Shown: one piece after another, positions 7,998-15,727 of the stretch
Layout of the letters: every line of letters begins with the position of its first letter
Numbering within the stretch: the first letter of the stretch is position 1
Source of the DNA: Candidatus Enterousia merdequi
Lineage (GTDB): Bacteria; Pseudomonadota; Alphaproteobacteria; Rs-D84
DNA: 16,127 nt
Assembly: GCA_018065345.1 (NCBI GenBank)
Contig: JAGHTM010000064.1
Coordinates: forward strand, 1-16,127
Reading direction: 5' to 3'
Notes under the pieces: generated by a model
Told to the model about the DNA's origin: nothing
The model's database searches: none
What the model saw: only the letters and a program-made list of their open reading frames with translations
Translations under genes and position numbers: made by a program

Positions 7998-8040
7998 CGG
8001 TTTAATTCTTGTATCTTAATTTAATACAAAAATTAAACCG
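7998..8040. repeat. 17-bp inverted repeat overlapping the adjacent terminator
   Basis: Arms 7998-8014 and 8024-8040 (starting CGGTTTAATT) match at 16 of 17 positions around a 9-base loop. The right arm shares 8036-8040 with the neighbouring terminator stem and contains that terminator's T tract. Neither side has its own T tract after the stem, so I do not call it a terminator. Confidence 0.65.
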
Positions 8041-8065
8041 ACACACTCTTACGAGCGTGTCGGTT
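8024..8065 (-). terminator. Strong intrinsic terminator after the CA-repeat leader ORF
   Basis: 13-bp stem (8036-8048 with 8053-8065) with one G-U pair when read as minus-strand RNA, closed by a GUAA loop of the stable GNRA type and followed by TAATTTTTG. On the plus strand the same stem has an A-C mismatch and no T tract, so the minus direction is the functional one. No ordinary gene lies just upstream on the minus strand, only the small leader module. Confidence 0.75.
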
Positions 8066-8085
8066 ATAAAAAATCCTTGGCAACA

Positions 8086-8163
<78 letters not shown>

Positions 8164-8201
8164 TTCTTTATTCTCCCTTTCTTCGTTTTTCTTTCTATCC
8201 T

Positions 8202-8230
8202 ATTATATCACGAATCGGAAGCATTTGCAA
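8202..8230 (-). promoter_or_regulatory. Predicted sigma70-type promoter of the leader module
   Basis: Minus strand TTGCAA (8225-8230), 17-base spacer, perfect TATAAT (8202-8207). Expected start of transcription is near 8195, giving a 32-base leader before the small ORF and an RNA of about 170 bases if the terminator works. It is the closest convincing promoter upstream of the secreted-protein gene. It lies back to back with the envC promoter. Confidence 0.65.
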
Positions 8231-8276
8231 ATTATGGGTGGTGGTTTTTAATATTTTATTTTTACAAATATCATTA

Positions 8277-8305
8277 TTTACATTTTTTGATTGTTTTGCT
8301 AGAAT
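8277..8305 (+). promoter_or_regulatory. Predicted sigma70-type promoter of the envC-like gene
   Basis: TTTACA (8277-8282), 17-base spacer, TAGAAT (8300-8305); each box matches consensus at 5 of 6 positions. The predicted start of transcription is about 8312, one base before the ATG at 8313. No ribosome site is visible, so a leaderless mRNA is predicted. Confidence 0.6.
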
Positions 8306-8312
8306 GACACCA

Positions 8313-9413
8313 ATGTTTAATATGAAAATTATTTTATCTGGTATTTTATCTTTGGCGATTGCTCTGCCCTGCTTGGCCGATAACAATGAATTGGATAAAA
8401 TTAAAAGCCAAATCAAAGCAACTGAATTACAAAATAAAAAAATTGAACAACAACTTGCAACGTCTAAGAAAGATGTTGAACAAACAAAAAAGAAACTTGT
8501 CAAAGCCGCAACCCAAGTCAGCAATTTGGAAGAACAACGTGGCGAATTATCAAAACGAATCGCTGAACTTGATAAACAACGCGACAAAATAAATGAAGAA
8601 TTATCTAAAAGCCAAAGTGGTATAATGGACGCTACTGCAAGTATGTTGTTTATTGCATATCATCCAACTTTTGATACAGAAACTATGCAAGATTATGTTT
8701 TGACTTCGGTTGTTTTATCTTCTATGACAGACCAATTCAATACACAAATGATTGACGCTTCGGAAAAATTGGCTGAACTTGATAAAATCCACGACAAACG
8801 TATTGTTGAAAAAGAAAAATTAGATAGAAGTGCAAAAAAATATAAAAATGAAAAAAATGAATTAGATAAATTATTAAAAACTCGTTCTGCTCAAAATGAA
8901 AAATTAAAAAATCAACAAATCGCTATCCAAGATAAATTAAAAAAATTATCTGCCAAGGCTAAAAATATTTCTGAATTGTCTGCTGGGGTTGGGTCTTCTG
9001 AAATGTCAAGCGATGCTAAATTTTCAAGACGAAAATTAAATACTCCTGTGCGTGGAAAACTTGTTGTCCGATATGGCGAAAAAACTGCGCTTGGATTAAA
9101 ATCAGATGGTTGGAGAATACGAACACGTGATGATGCTCTGGTTATGGCACCTGCTGATGGTGTTGTGAAATTTGCAGACAGTTTCCGTGGGTTTGGCAAG
9201 GTTGTTATTATGTCTCATAAAAATGGTTATAATACAGTAATGACAAATATGGGTTCTATTGACGCTTTGGTTGGTCAAGAAGTTTTGGCTGGCGAACCTA
9301 TTGGTCGTATGAATCCTAATAAACCAGAAATGTATTTGGAAGTAAGACGTGGAAAAAGTTCTGTTGATCCTGCAAAATTATTTAATGAACCAAAACCAAA
9401 CTCTTGGTTTTAA
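8313..9413 (+). CDS. envC: EnvC-like murein hydrolase activator with degenerate LytM domain
   Basis: EnvC-type proteins sit in the periplasm and activate cell-wall amidases during division instead of cutting peptidoglycan themselves. The 366-residue product has a signal peptide (MKIILSGILSLAIALPCLA, cleavage near residue 22). A long charged coiled coil follows (about 25-235), broken by a non-coiled segment around residues 108-140. A C-terminal M23/LytM domain spans about 240-360. The zinc-binding histidines of active M23 peptidases are absent at the places I expect them: the segment after KSDGWRIRT, the TVMTNMG strand, and MYLEVRRG where an H-x-H would be. This fits an activator. In-frame ATGs occur at 8304, 8313 and 8322. 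8304 overlaps the -10 box; 8313 coincides with the predicted transcript start; 8322 gives the most compact signal peptide. None has a ribosome site. Ends back to back with the barrel gene. Confidence 0.88.
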   Translation: MFNMKIILSGILSLAIALPCLADNNELDKIKSQIKATELQNKKIEQQLATSKKDVEQTKKKLVKAATQVSNLEEQRGELSKRIAELDKQRDKINEELSKSQSGIMDATASMLFIAYHPTFDTETMQDYVLTSVVLSSMTDQFNTQMIDASEKLAELDKIHDKRIVEKEKLDRSAKKYKNEKNELDKLLKTRSAQNEKLKNQQIAIQDKLKKLSAKAKNISELSAGVGSSEMSSDAKFSRRKLNTPVRGKLVVRYGEKTALGLKSDGWRIRTRDDALVMAPADGVVKFADSFRGFGKVVIMSHKNGYNTVMTNMGSIDALVGQEVLAGEPIGRMNPNKPEMYLEVRRGKSSVDPAKLFNEPKPNSWF

Positions 9414-10397
9414 TTAAAATTCAAATCTTAAACCAACCATAAGATTTGTGTATATCATATCTTTCGCAGAAAACCATTCACGATGTAAATCACCTGTGGA
9501 ATTTACTAATTCCCATGAAATCTTTGGGACATACATTACGCGCGCGCTAAAATCAAGAAATGTGTATTCACTTATTCCATAAGACAATCCCAACGCCCCA
9601 AGCAAAGCAATATTTTCAGATGTTGGATATTTCGAACTATCAGACGGCGCATCAAATTGAATAACACCATTTGCATCAACTGTTCCATAATTTTGTAAAT
9701 CTGTATCTGTAGATAATTCTCCATAAATATCAGACAATTTTAATGTTGTTTTAGAACTTGCATAACCGACACCAAAACCAATATAAGGAATAACAGTATT
9801 TGACAATTTCTTATTACCATCAAAAAAATCATAATATGCCATAGCAGATATTACATCTGTGGATATTGTTGATGAAACACCACCACTTGACACATGAACA
9901 ACAGCATCACCAATTTGTCCACCAGTCACATCTAAATTTCCTTCGAATAAAGGAATTTGATTATAATTGGTTTCAGAGATATGGTCATAACCTGCTTCCA
10001 AACGCCATTGTTGATGATGTGGAATTGTAAAACCAACACTTCCACCAGCCGTAAATGCTGTCTTAGAAAAATCTTTTTTCGCAGGTAATTTTGATAAATC
10101 ACCATATCCTGCATATAAATAGCCCACTGGCTCACCCACCGATTCCCAAGCCATTTGAGAAATAACATCACCATTAGTTTCGTTTGCATAATAATAACCA
10201 TACAAACTTCCCATATCGTTTTTAATTTTCGCATTTGCCAAAGATATTCCACCACGAACACCAACTACAAATCGTGACCCATCATCAGAATAATATCCAT
10301 CTTTGACATAATAGCCATTATATTGCCAACCAGCAAATACAGGCATCACACTGCACATCATTAACAATGTAAAAAATACAGATTTTTTCAATTTCAT
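9414..10397 (-). CDS. Outer-membrane beta-barrel protein
   Basis: Family not identified with certainty. The 327-residue product has a signal peptide (cleavage after VFA near residue 22) and is rich in Tyr, Gly and Asp, with alternating hydrophobic strands. Examples are RFVVGVRGGISLA near residue 40, VIPYIGFGVGYASS in the middle and TNLMVGLRFEF at the end. It ends in Phe after an alternating strand, the usual signal for assembly by the BAM complex. A small surface-antigen or OmpW-like barrel is likely, but the role (porin, adhesin) cannot be told. The frame is open to 10442, but the ATG at 10395-10397 begins the signal peptide. There is no ribosome site. A TATAAT (10408-10413) places the predicted RNA start about 4 bases before this ATG. 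Its TAA directly abuts the envC TAA (9411-9416). Confidence 0.85.
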   Translation of the reverse strand: MKLKKSVFFTLLMMCSVMPVFAGWQYNGYYVKDGYYSDDGSRFVVGVRGGISLANAKIKNDMGSLYGYYYANETNGDVISQMAWESVGEPVGYLYAGYGDLSKLPAKKDFSKTAFTAGGSVGFTIPHHQQWRLEAGYDHISETNYNQIPLFEGNLDVTGGQIGDAVVHVSSGGVSSTISTDVISAMAYYDFFDGNKKLSNTVIPYIGFGVGYASSKTTLKLSDIYGELSTDTDLQNYGTVDANGVIQFDAPSDSSKYPTSENIALLGALGLSYGISEYTFLDFSARVMYVPKISWELVNSTGDLHREWFSAKDMIYTNLMVGLRFEF

Positions 10398-10407
10398 TAT
10401 GAAAAAT

Positions 10408-10413
10408 ATTATA
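10408..10413 (-). promoter_or_regulatory. -10 box of the beta-barrel gene, near-leaderless
   Basis: Perfect TATAAT on the minus strand with predicted RNA start near 10401, leaving only about 4 bases before the ATG at 10397. The -35 region is just a T run, so the promoter is only partly supported. Confidence 0.45.
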
Positions 10414-10449
10414 TCATAAAAAAGCGACAAAAAAAAGAACAAAGAAATA

Positions 10450-10475
10450 AAAAAATGCCCAAATGGGCATTTTTT
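10450..10475. terminator. Bidirectional intrinsic terminator after the BOF-protein gene
   Basis: Hairpin AAAAAATGCCC - AAAT - GGGCATTTTTT. On the minus strand it overlaps the stop codon of the BOF gene and is followed by a T tract. It separates that gene from the beta-barrel gene. Confidence 0.85.
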
Positions 10476-10830
10476 ATTTCACAATAGAATTTACATCTAT
10501 TTCAGTTGTCCCATTAGCTTTTTTATCTATCTTGCCATAGACAGTGACAACATCATCTGTTCGTACTGTTTTGCCATTCCAATCTGAATCATCTATCTCT
10601 ATCATAATTGTTCCAGAAGCATCTTCAAAAACATACATTTCATCACCCATATCTTTTGTAATATATCCCATCATTACCACAGGTGTATCATCTGGCATAT
10701 TTACAACTTCTGTCACAGACCAATATTTTTGTGTAACATTATTAGAAGAATGATTTTGCATTCCACTTCCTGCGAACGCACCACATATTGGCATCAAAGC
10801 ACATAATGTTATTATTGATATTTTTTTCAT
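10474..10830 (-). CDS. Small periplasmic BOF (bacterial OB-fold) protein, YgiW/YdeI family
   Basis: The 118-residue product has a signal peptide (cleavage after AFA near residue 21) and a single BOF domain (about 38-118). It follows the family pattern closely: DDTPVVMMGYITK, then MYVFEDASGTIMIEIDD, DWNGKTV, VYGKIDKK and a final EIDVNSI strand. Family members such as YgiW are periplasmic stress-related proteins thought to bind small cationic or other ligands; the exact role here is unknown. The ATG at 10828-10830 is chosen because it starts the signal peptide and has a GGAG site 7 bases upstream; the frame is open to 10866. A TATAAT at 10869-10874 on the minus strand and a terminator overlapping the stop codon make it a single-gene unit. 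Confidence 0.9.
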   Translation of the reverse strand: MKKISIITLCALMPICGAFAGSGMQNHSSNNVTQKYWSVTEVVNMPDDTPVVMMGYITKDMGDEMYVFEDASGTIMIEIDDSDWNGKTVRTDDVVTVYGKIDKKANGTTEIDVNSIVK

Positions 10831-10868
10831 TTGTTTTCTCCATTTGTTATTTTGTTTTCCATACAATG

Positions 10869-10874
10869 ATTATA
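10869..10874 (-). promoter_or_regulatory. -10 box upstream of the BOF-protein gene
   Basis: Perfect TATAAT on the minus strand about 39 bases before the ATG. No good -35 box is visible at standard spacing, so support is moderate. Confidence 0.45.
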
Positions 10875-10913
10875 ACAAATAAAGACATAAAAATATGTAG
10901 GAACATTTACCAT

Positions 10914-10939
10914 AAAAAACCACCCAGACGGGTGGTTTT
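10914..10939 (-). terminator. Intrinsic terminator of the Cys-rich operon
   Basis: Hairpin AAAACCACCC - GTCT - GGGTGGTTTT (minus-strand reading) with a T tract, just after the stop codon at 10942. Confidence 0.88.
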
Positions 10940-10941
10940 AA

Positions 10942-13449
10942 TTACATTGGTATATCATCACAATTTTCTTCTCGTTTTTCTTCACCACACGACATCTTAC
11001 GAGTATCTATAAATAATATGGATGCACCAGTCTGTTTACATTCTCTGGTTACCATTTCTGTACATAATCTACAAGTACGTGTTTCACGATTAAATGTAGC
11101 CCATTGAGATTTTGTTCCCCCAGGTATTTCCGTATTAATTTTTGACCCAGACAAACACGCCACGCACACATTTGTAGAATTCATCGAAGCACTATCATAT
11201 TTAGTAATAGATTTTTCCATACGCGTCAAATCCTTCATTGAAACACCATTTGCAATTTCATAACTAATCGCATAAGGTGGTGTCAAAGGTCTATCTGCTT
11301 CAGCTAGACCAATAGAACCTGTTCCCGTAGGTAACATCTGACACATATATTGCGCTACATCCACAGAAGCATCTTTCATAGCCTTGGATAATTCTGCACT
11401 CCATTTTTTATTATAATTATCTTGTGCTTTACGTAAAGCAGCCATACCAATAGCAACACGATATTGGTTTAACAACTTTGGAAAACGTGCAACAGTTGTA
11501 TTCTCACCGTTTTTATTATCTTTACCGTTGATTTGGGATAAATCACGTCCATTGATACAATATTGAACACGTTGATCTGATTCAATCAAAGACACAGCTC
11601 TGTTTATAGTTCCGGCAATATTATTCAATTCTTCTTCAATAGAAGATATAATTCCTTGATTCATTTCAGAATCTTCATTACTTGCCCTAACAGATTTTAT
11701 ATAATCCTGAACTCCTATTTCACCAGGTGCTAAAACTCTATCACCATCCTTTACCCCACCGGATGCATCTCCCATCTTAATAGAGCCGAAAGATATCATC
11801 CCTGTCACACGATATATTGTTCCATCTTTCTGAGACTTAATAGAACCTGTCCCAATAAATTCATCAGAAGCAAACTTATTACAATCTGTTGTAGAACCGC
11901 ACAATTCAACCATTTTATTTTCTGCAATATTTTGACAGTTATCCAAAGCTTGATTATCTATGTTTAAATACAACCCCATCAACATACTGTCTAAATCAGA
12001 CATTTGGAATTTTGGGTTTGCTTGTTTACATACAACCAATTTATCAATTGGGCAAATATCATGTATATAACTATAATCCATACCGATACAATTTGAGAAA
12101 TCTTTTCCACAACGATCTTCAGATGTAAAACAATCTTTAACTTCTTGGGTACATGCATCAACACGCATAGCCGCTAATTTAGATACAACATAATCCCAAA
12201 TTTGTGGTTCCATACGTTCGCATGGCTCTATTTGAATCTTACAGAAAGAACGTGCCATATCAGGACGAGCAAGACAAGCATCCATTGTCGCTTCACCTTT
12301 GCCAACAATATCATCTTTACACGCTTTTTGAATACAATTTGAAATATCACCTAAACAAGATTGACGTTTTTTAGATTCTATATTTGATTCAGCAAGGCGG
12401 ATTGTTGGTGCTGCATCCCGTAAAAAATCATTCCAAATCAAATCACGAACAGCAACACATTTATCTAAAACTTTTTCACAAATAAAACGCTTACCTTCTA
12501 ATATTTCCATTGTTGACGGGGTAATGCTGTATGTATTAACAGTTTTTACTTTTGTTCCAGCAACATTTTCTGCTTTATTATTCTGCATATTTTCAGAAGC
12601 AATTGTGAACACACAATTTTCCCAATCAGGTCCACAAGCGTCATTTGTCTGCATACATTTTTTATATTCAACCATACATGTTCCACGGTCATATAAATTT
12701 GCTTCTTCAAAACTTTCTTTCAATGCACCACGTACAGCAGCTTTTGCCTGATTCAAAGCAGAATCTGCTTCTTGTTTCTTTTGATCGATAGAATTCGCCA
12801 ATCCCTTACAATCAGAAACAATTTGACGAGAATACATCTTTGTTAACAAAGTCATATCTTTATTACAAGATTCTGGCATTTGTGCTTTACACAAACCATG
12901 TGCAGATTCATACAAATCTCGTCCAACTTTGTCTTTCCAATCATCTTCTTCCCAAATTTCTTCTTCTTCGTCTTCGGTATCATAAATAGAAGTCCAACCA
13001 GCTGTTATATCCTCGGTTCCTTTTTTCTTCTCACCAGCCTTTACAACAGAACCGTCATCATTATAAACACGTTCTCCTCCGTTAAATATAATATCTGCAT
13101 TTGCACCAGCTTGTATTTTTTCAACTTCTTCTGTACTTATACGTTCTGCCTCGGTTAATATTTTTTTGATACTTTCTAATTGTTCTTCATATTTTGCCGC
13201 ATCATCACTACACATACATGATCCACCGCTTTCATTATCTGCAATACAAAATTGATCCATACATCCAAAATACTTGTTATAACAATTTTCATCATAAACA
13301 CCATCGGCTTCAACTTTTGCACGAACCTTGGTTCCTGCTTGCAAAGCAGATTGTTTTTTTGCTTTTGTTGTTGCAGCAATAGTATCAACTGGCAAAACAA
13401 TCCCTAATATCAATCCTGAAAACAAAAACGATTTCAATATATTTTTCAT
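10942..13449 (-). CDS. Large secreted cysteine-rich protein (paralogue A)
   Basis: Function not recognised. The 835-residue product has a signal peptide (cleavage near residue 25) and about 38 cysteines, almost all after it, so it is probably held together by disulfides in the periplasm or outside. The first Cys cluster (NCYNKYFGCMDQFC, then SCMCSDD, about residues 55-82) is followed by a helical stretch. An acidic insert lies near 160 (DEEEEIWEEDDW). Repeated spaced cysteines to about 530 include KCVAVRD and DRCGKDFSNC. A long Cys-poor region (about 540-740) contains helices and IGTGSIKS-like Gly/Ser segments. The end has two CxxC pairs (CVAC, CRLC) and CDDIPM. Its first two thirds and its end align by eye with the upstream neighbour, so they are tandem paralogues. 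An AGGGAG ribosome site precedes the ATG, 16 bases after the neighbour's stop. Confidence 0.8.
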   Translation of the reverse strand: MKNILKSFLFSGLILGIVLPVDTIAATTKAKKQSALQAGTKVRAKVEADGVYDENCYNKYFGCMDQFCIADNESGGSCMCSDDAAKYEEQLESIKKILTEAERISTEEVEKIQAGANADIIFNGGERVYNDDGSVVKAGEKKKGTEDITAGWTSIYDTEDEEEEIWEEDDWKDKVGRDLYESAHGLCKAQMPESCNKDMTLLTKMYSRQIVSDCKGLANSIDQKKQEADSALNQAKAAVRGALKESFEEANLYDRGTCMVEYKKCMQTNDACGPDWENCVFTIASENMQNNKAENVAGTKVKTVNTYSITPSTMEILEGKRFICEKVLDKCVAVRDLIWNDFLRDAAPTIRLAESNIESKKRQSCLGDISNCIQKACKDDIVGKGEATMDACLARPDMARSFCKIQIEPCERMEPQIWDYVVSKLAAMRVDACTQEVKDCFTSEDRCGKDFSNCIGMDYSYIHDICPIDKLVVCKQANPKFQMSDLDSMLMGLYLNIDNQALDNCQNIAENKMVELCGSTTDCNKFASDEFIGTGSIKSQKDGTIYRVTGMISFGSIKMGDASGGVKDGDRVLAPGEIGVQDYIKSVRASNEDSEMNQGIISSIEEELNNIAGTINRAVSLIESDQRVQYCINGRDLSQINGKDNKNGENTTVARFPKLLNQYRVAIGMAALRKAQDNYNKKWSAELSKAMKDASVDVAQYMCQMLPTGTGSIGLAEADRPLTPPYAISYEIANGVSMKDLTRMEKSITKYDSASMNSTNVCVACLSGSKINTEIPGGTKSQWATFNRETRTCRLCTEMVTRECKQTGASILFIDTRKMSCGEEKREENCDDIPM

Positions 13450-13465
13450 TTCGTCTCCCTAATTT

Positions 13466-15601
13466 TTACATATTAATATCTTCACAAGATTCTATTTCTT
13501 GACAAAACTCTTCTTTACCGCCAGACATTGCCCCCAATACACCAGCACCAACAGCACCAACAACACCACCAATAGCAGTTCCCCATCCAGCATTTATCAT
13601 TGTTCCAGTAGCAGCTCCAGCAGATAAACCACCAGCCGCAGCTTTTAATGCAGAAGTTGCTTTGCTTTCACCACCAGTTTCACAAACCTGTTGCATTCTG
13701 CAAACATGACAATTACGCAAATCTGGTTCAAAAGAAACGCTTTTGATATAAGTATAATTAGATTTAGAAGTATTCTTTTTCTCTGGCTTATATGTTGTTA
13801 AACAATTCTTTTTTGCTTCATCTAAATCTTCTTGGCGACTCAATTCAGAAATTCTTGAATCCATCGCACGAATATTGCGTTGTTGCGCAGACATTTTTGC
13901 TAACATCTTCGCTGTTCCAAAAACACTGTCAGCCAAAGAAGTTTTTCCTTTCACTTTTTTAGAAGCATCTCCACTTTGAGAATCTAAACAAGCAGATACA
14001 GTTTTTTCTTGTTCAAATTGCTTAAAGAATTCATCAACAGACGCATTTGAATCTGCAATTACTCTATCCAACAATTCATCTCTCGCATCTTCTGTCTTTG
14101 GTACTTTTGTAAAAGATGCTGCCGAAGATACAGTTGGTAAACAAGCCATATCTGTTCCACAAACCTTACCAAGTTGTTCACCAAAGTAATTTATACAACC
14201 TTGTAACATTTGATAATCCATTTGTAAAATAGCAGATTGAACAATTACATCATATTGTTCAGCATTTTTACATGAAGGGAACATATCTTGTGGACAAAGT
14301 GCAGCAATTTCATAAGGTTTTTTACCAACACATTCTGGTTTAGTAAAGTCAACACCACATTTATCTTGCAAACATTTATCAATATCATTTTCACAGAATT
14401 TTGTTCTTAAAAATCCTAATTTATCATTAACAACAGCTTGGAAACCAGGAATCATGTCATCACATTCCGTAATAATAGGACATATCCCAGCAGCAACATT
14501 TACATCTTCCAAACATTCTGCGTTTGTAGATGTTGAACAACTTTCTTCCAAACAATTTTGCGCTTTCGCAAGACATGTTCCACGTTTGTTTGTGTCAGCA
14601 TATTTTGCTGCTTCTTCTAAAACACTTTTCGATTCCTCTGCCCAATCTTTGACGACATAATCACGAACAGCCATACATTGATCTAATATATTATCACACG
14701 CATTTGAACGACGTTTTAATAAACTTTCATCTAAACAATTTTCAAATTTAGATCCGCAACCACCTTTATCAGCAATACAAGAACGATAAGCCAATAAACA
14801 TTCACCACGATTATACTTGTTTGTTGTATCTAACATTTCAAGACGCGCTTTGCGAACAGCAGACTCTGCAGTACGTTTATTAGATTCTGCATTAAGTTTT
14901 TGATCTGCAAGATATGCATCATAATTTTTACAATCTTGGGTTATCATACGAGAATAAAGCATTTCTTCCATTTCTGCCTTATCTTTGCAAGAATCTAATT
15001 CAGATGCGCAATATTTAGCAGCTTCTTGATACAAAATATCACCTAATTCGACATCTTCACCAACATCTTCTTCACCATCCAAATCACCATTTAACCAAGA
15101 CAAAAAGTTTACACTTGTTACTTTTGTGCTTGTATTTTTTGTATCAGTAAAAACCAACTTTGCCTTTGCACCAAGTTGTTCACGTTCTACGCCTTCTGTA
15201 TATAATTTGTCCGCTTCTGCTTGGATATCAAGAACCGCTTTAATCTTGCTTTTTGCGCGTTCTATATTATCAGAACACGCACAACGTTCACCCTGACTTT
15301 CATCTAACAAGCAAAATTCATCCATACACTTACGATAATTTTCACGACAATCAGAACTACCAGCTCCAGAAGAACTTTCTCCACCAGAAATAGTTTTAAC
15401 TGTTGCTGTTTCACCAGCAGAAGATATTTCTTCTTCATATTTTTCTTGAGCTTCCTTAACATCAGCGGCAGTCACAGATGCACGAGCACCAGCTTGTGAA
15501 CCACGCGACATACCAACACGCGCAGTTGAATCACCACGACTTGCACCAAAAGCAATAGCTGGAAACACTAATAAAACCGGTAAAATTTTAATTATTTTCA
15601 T
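13466..15601 (-). CDS. Large secreted cysteine-rich protein (paralogue B) with C-terminal glycine zipper
   Basis: Function not recognised. The 711-residue product has a signal peptide (cleavage after FGA near residue 19), a Ser/Gly/Ala-rich stretch, then about 36 cysteines. Many fall at the same places as in paralogue A: DCRENYRKCMDEFC and RCACSDN near 80-105, LYSRMITQDC, CLLAYRSC, DQCMAVRD, KCGVDF, and a CHVC pair near the end. It lacks the long Cys-poor region of A. Instead it carries a Gly/Ala-rich segment (about 650-695, with GTAIGGVVGAVGAGVLGA) that looks like a glycine-zipper membrane or oligomerisation hairpin. It ends in CEDINM, like CDDIPM of A. The frame starts at 15610, but the ATG at 15599-15601 has a GTAGGG site 9 bases upstream. 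First gene of a two-gene operon divergent from infA. Confidence 0.8.
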   Translation of the reverse strand: MKIIKILPVLLVFPAIAFGASRGDSTARVGMSRGSQAGARASVTAADVKEAQEKYEEEISSAGETATVKTISGGESSSGAGSSDCRENYRKCMDEFCLLDESQGERCACSDNIERAKSKIKAVLDIQAEADKLYTEGVEREQLGAKAKLVFTDTKNTSTKVTSVNFLSWLNGDLDGEEDVGEDVELGDILYQEAAKYCASELDSCKDKAEMEEMLYSRMITQDCKNYDAYLADQKLNAESNKRTAESAVRKARLEMLDTTNKYNRGECLLAYRSCIADKGGCGSKFENCLDESLLKRRSNACDNILDQCMAVRDYVVKDWAEESKSVLEEAAKYADTNKRGTCLAKAQNCLEESCSTSTNAECLEDVNVAAGICPIITECDDMIPGFQAVVNDKLGFLRTKFCENDIDKCLQDKCGVDFTKPECVGKKPYEIAALCPQDMFPSCKNAEQYDVIVQSAILQMDYQMLQGCINYFGEQLGKVCGTDMACLPTVSSAASFTKVPKTEDARDELLDRVIADSNASVDEFFKQFEQEKTVSACLDSQSGDASKKVKGKTSLADSVFGTAKMLAKMSAQQRNIRAMDSRISELSRQEDLDEAKKNCLTTYKPEKKNTSKSNYTYIKSVSFEPDLRNCHVCRMQQVCETGGESKATSALKAAAGGLSAGAATGTMINAGWGTAIGGVVGAVGAGVLGAMSGGKEEFCQEIESCEDINM

Positions 15602-15627
15602 ATGAAACATCCCTACATTTTTATATC

Positions 15628-15656
15628 ATTTTATCAAAAAATATTGTTCGTTGCAA
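15628..15656 (-). promoter_or_regulatory. Predicted sigma70-type promoter of the Cys-rich operon
   Basis: Minus strand TTGCAA (15651-15656), 17-base spacer, TAAAAT (15628-15633), about 27 bases before the ATG at 15601. Back to back with the infA promoter. Confidence 0.55.
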
Positions 15657-15671
15657 GCATATAAAAAATTC

Positions 15672-15700
15672 TTGCAATTTATTATTACGATGAATATCAT
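15672..15700 (+). promoter_or_regulatory. Predicted sigma70-type promoter of infA
   Basis: TTGCAA (15672-15677), 17-base spacer, TATCAT (15695-15700). Expected RNA start is near 15707, giving a leader of about 21 bases. Confidence 0.55.
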
Positions 15701-15727
15701 TATAAAGACAAACAAATGAGGTTTTTA

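Noticed and set aside
8195..8587. Minus-strand ORF of 130 codons antisense to envC
   Set aside because: Low-complexity shadow of the coiled-coil coding sequence, with no ribosome site and no family resemblance.
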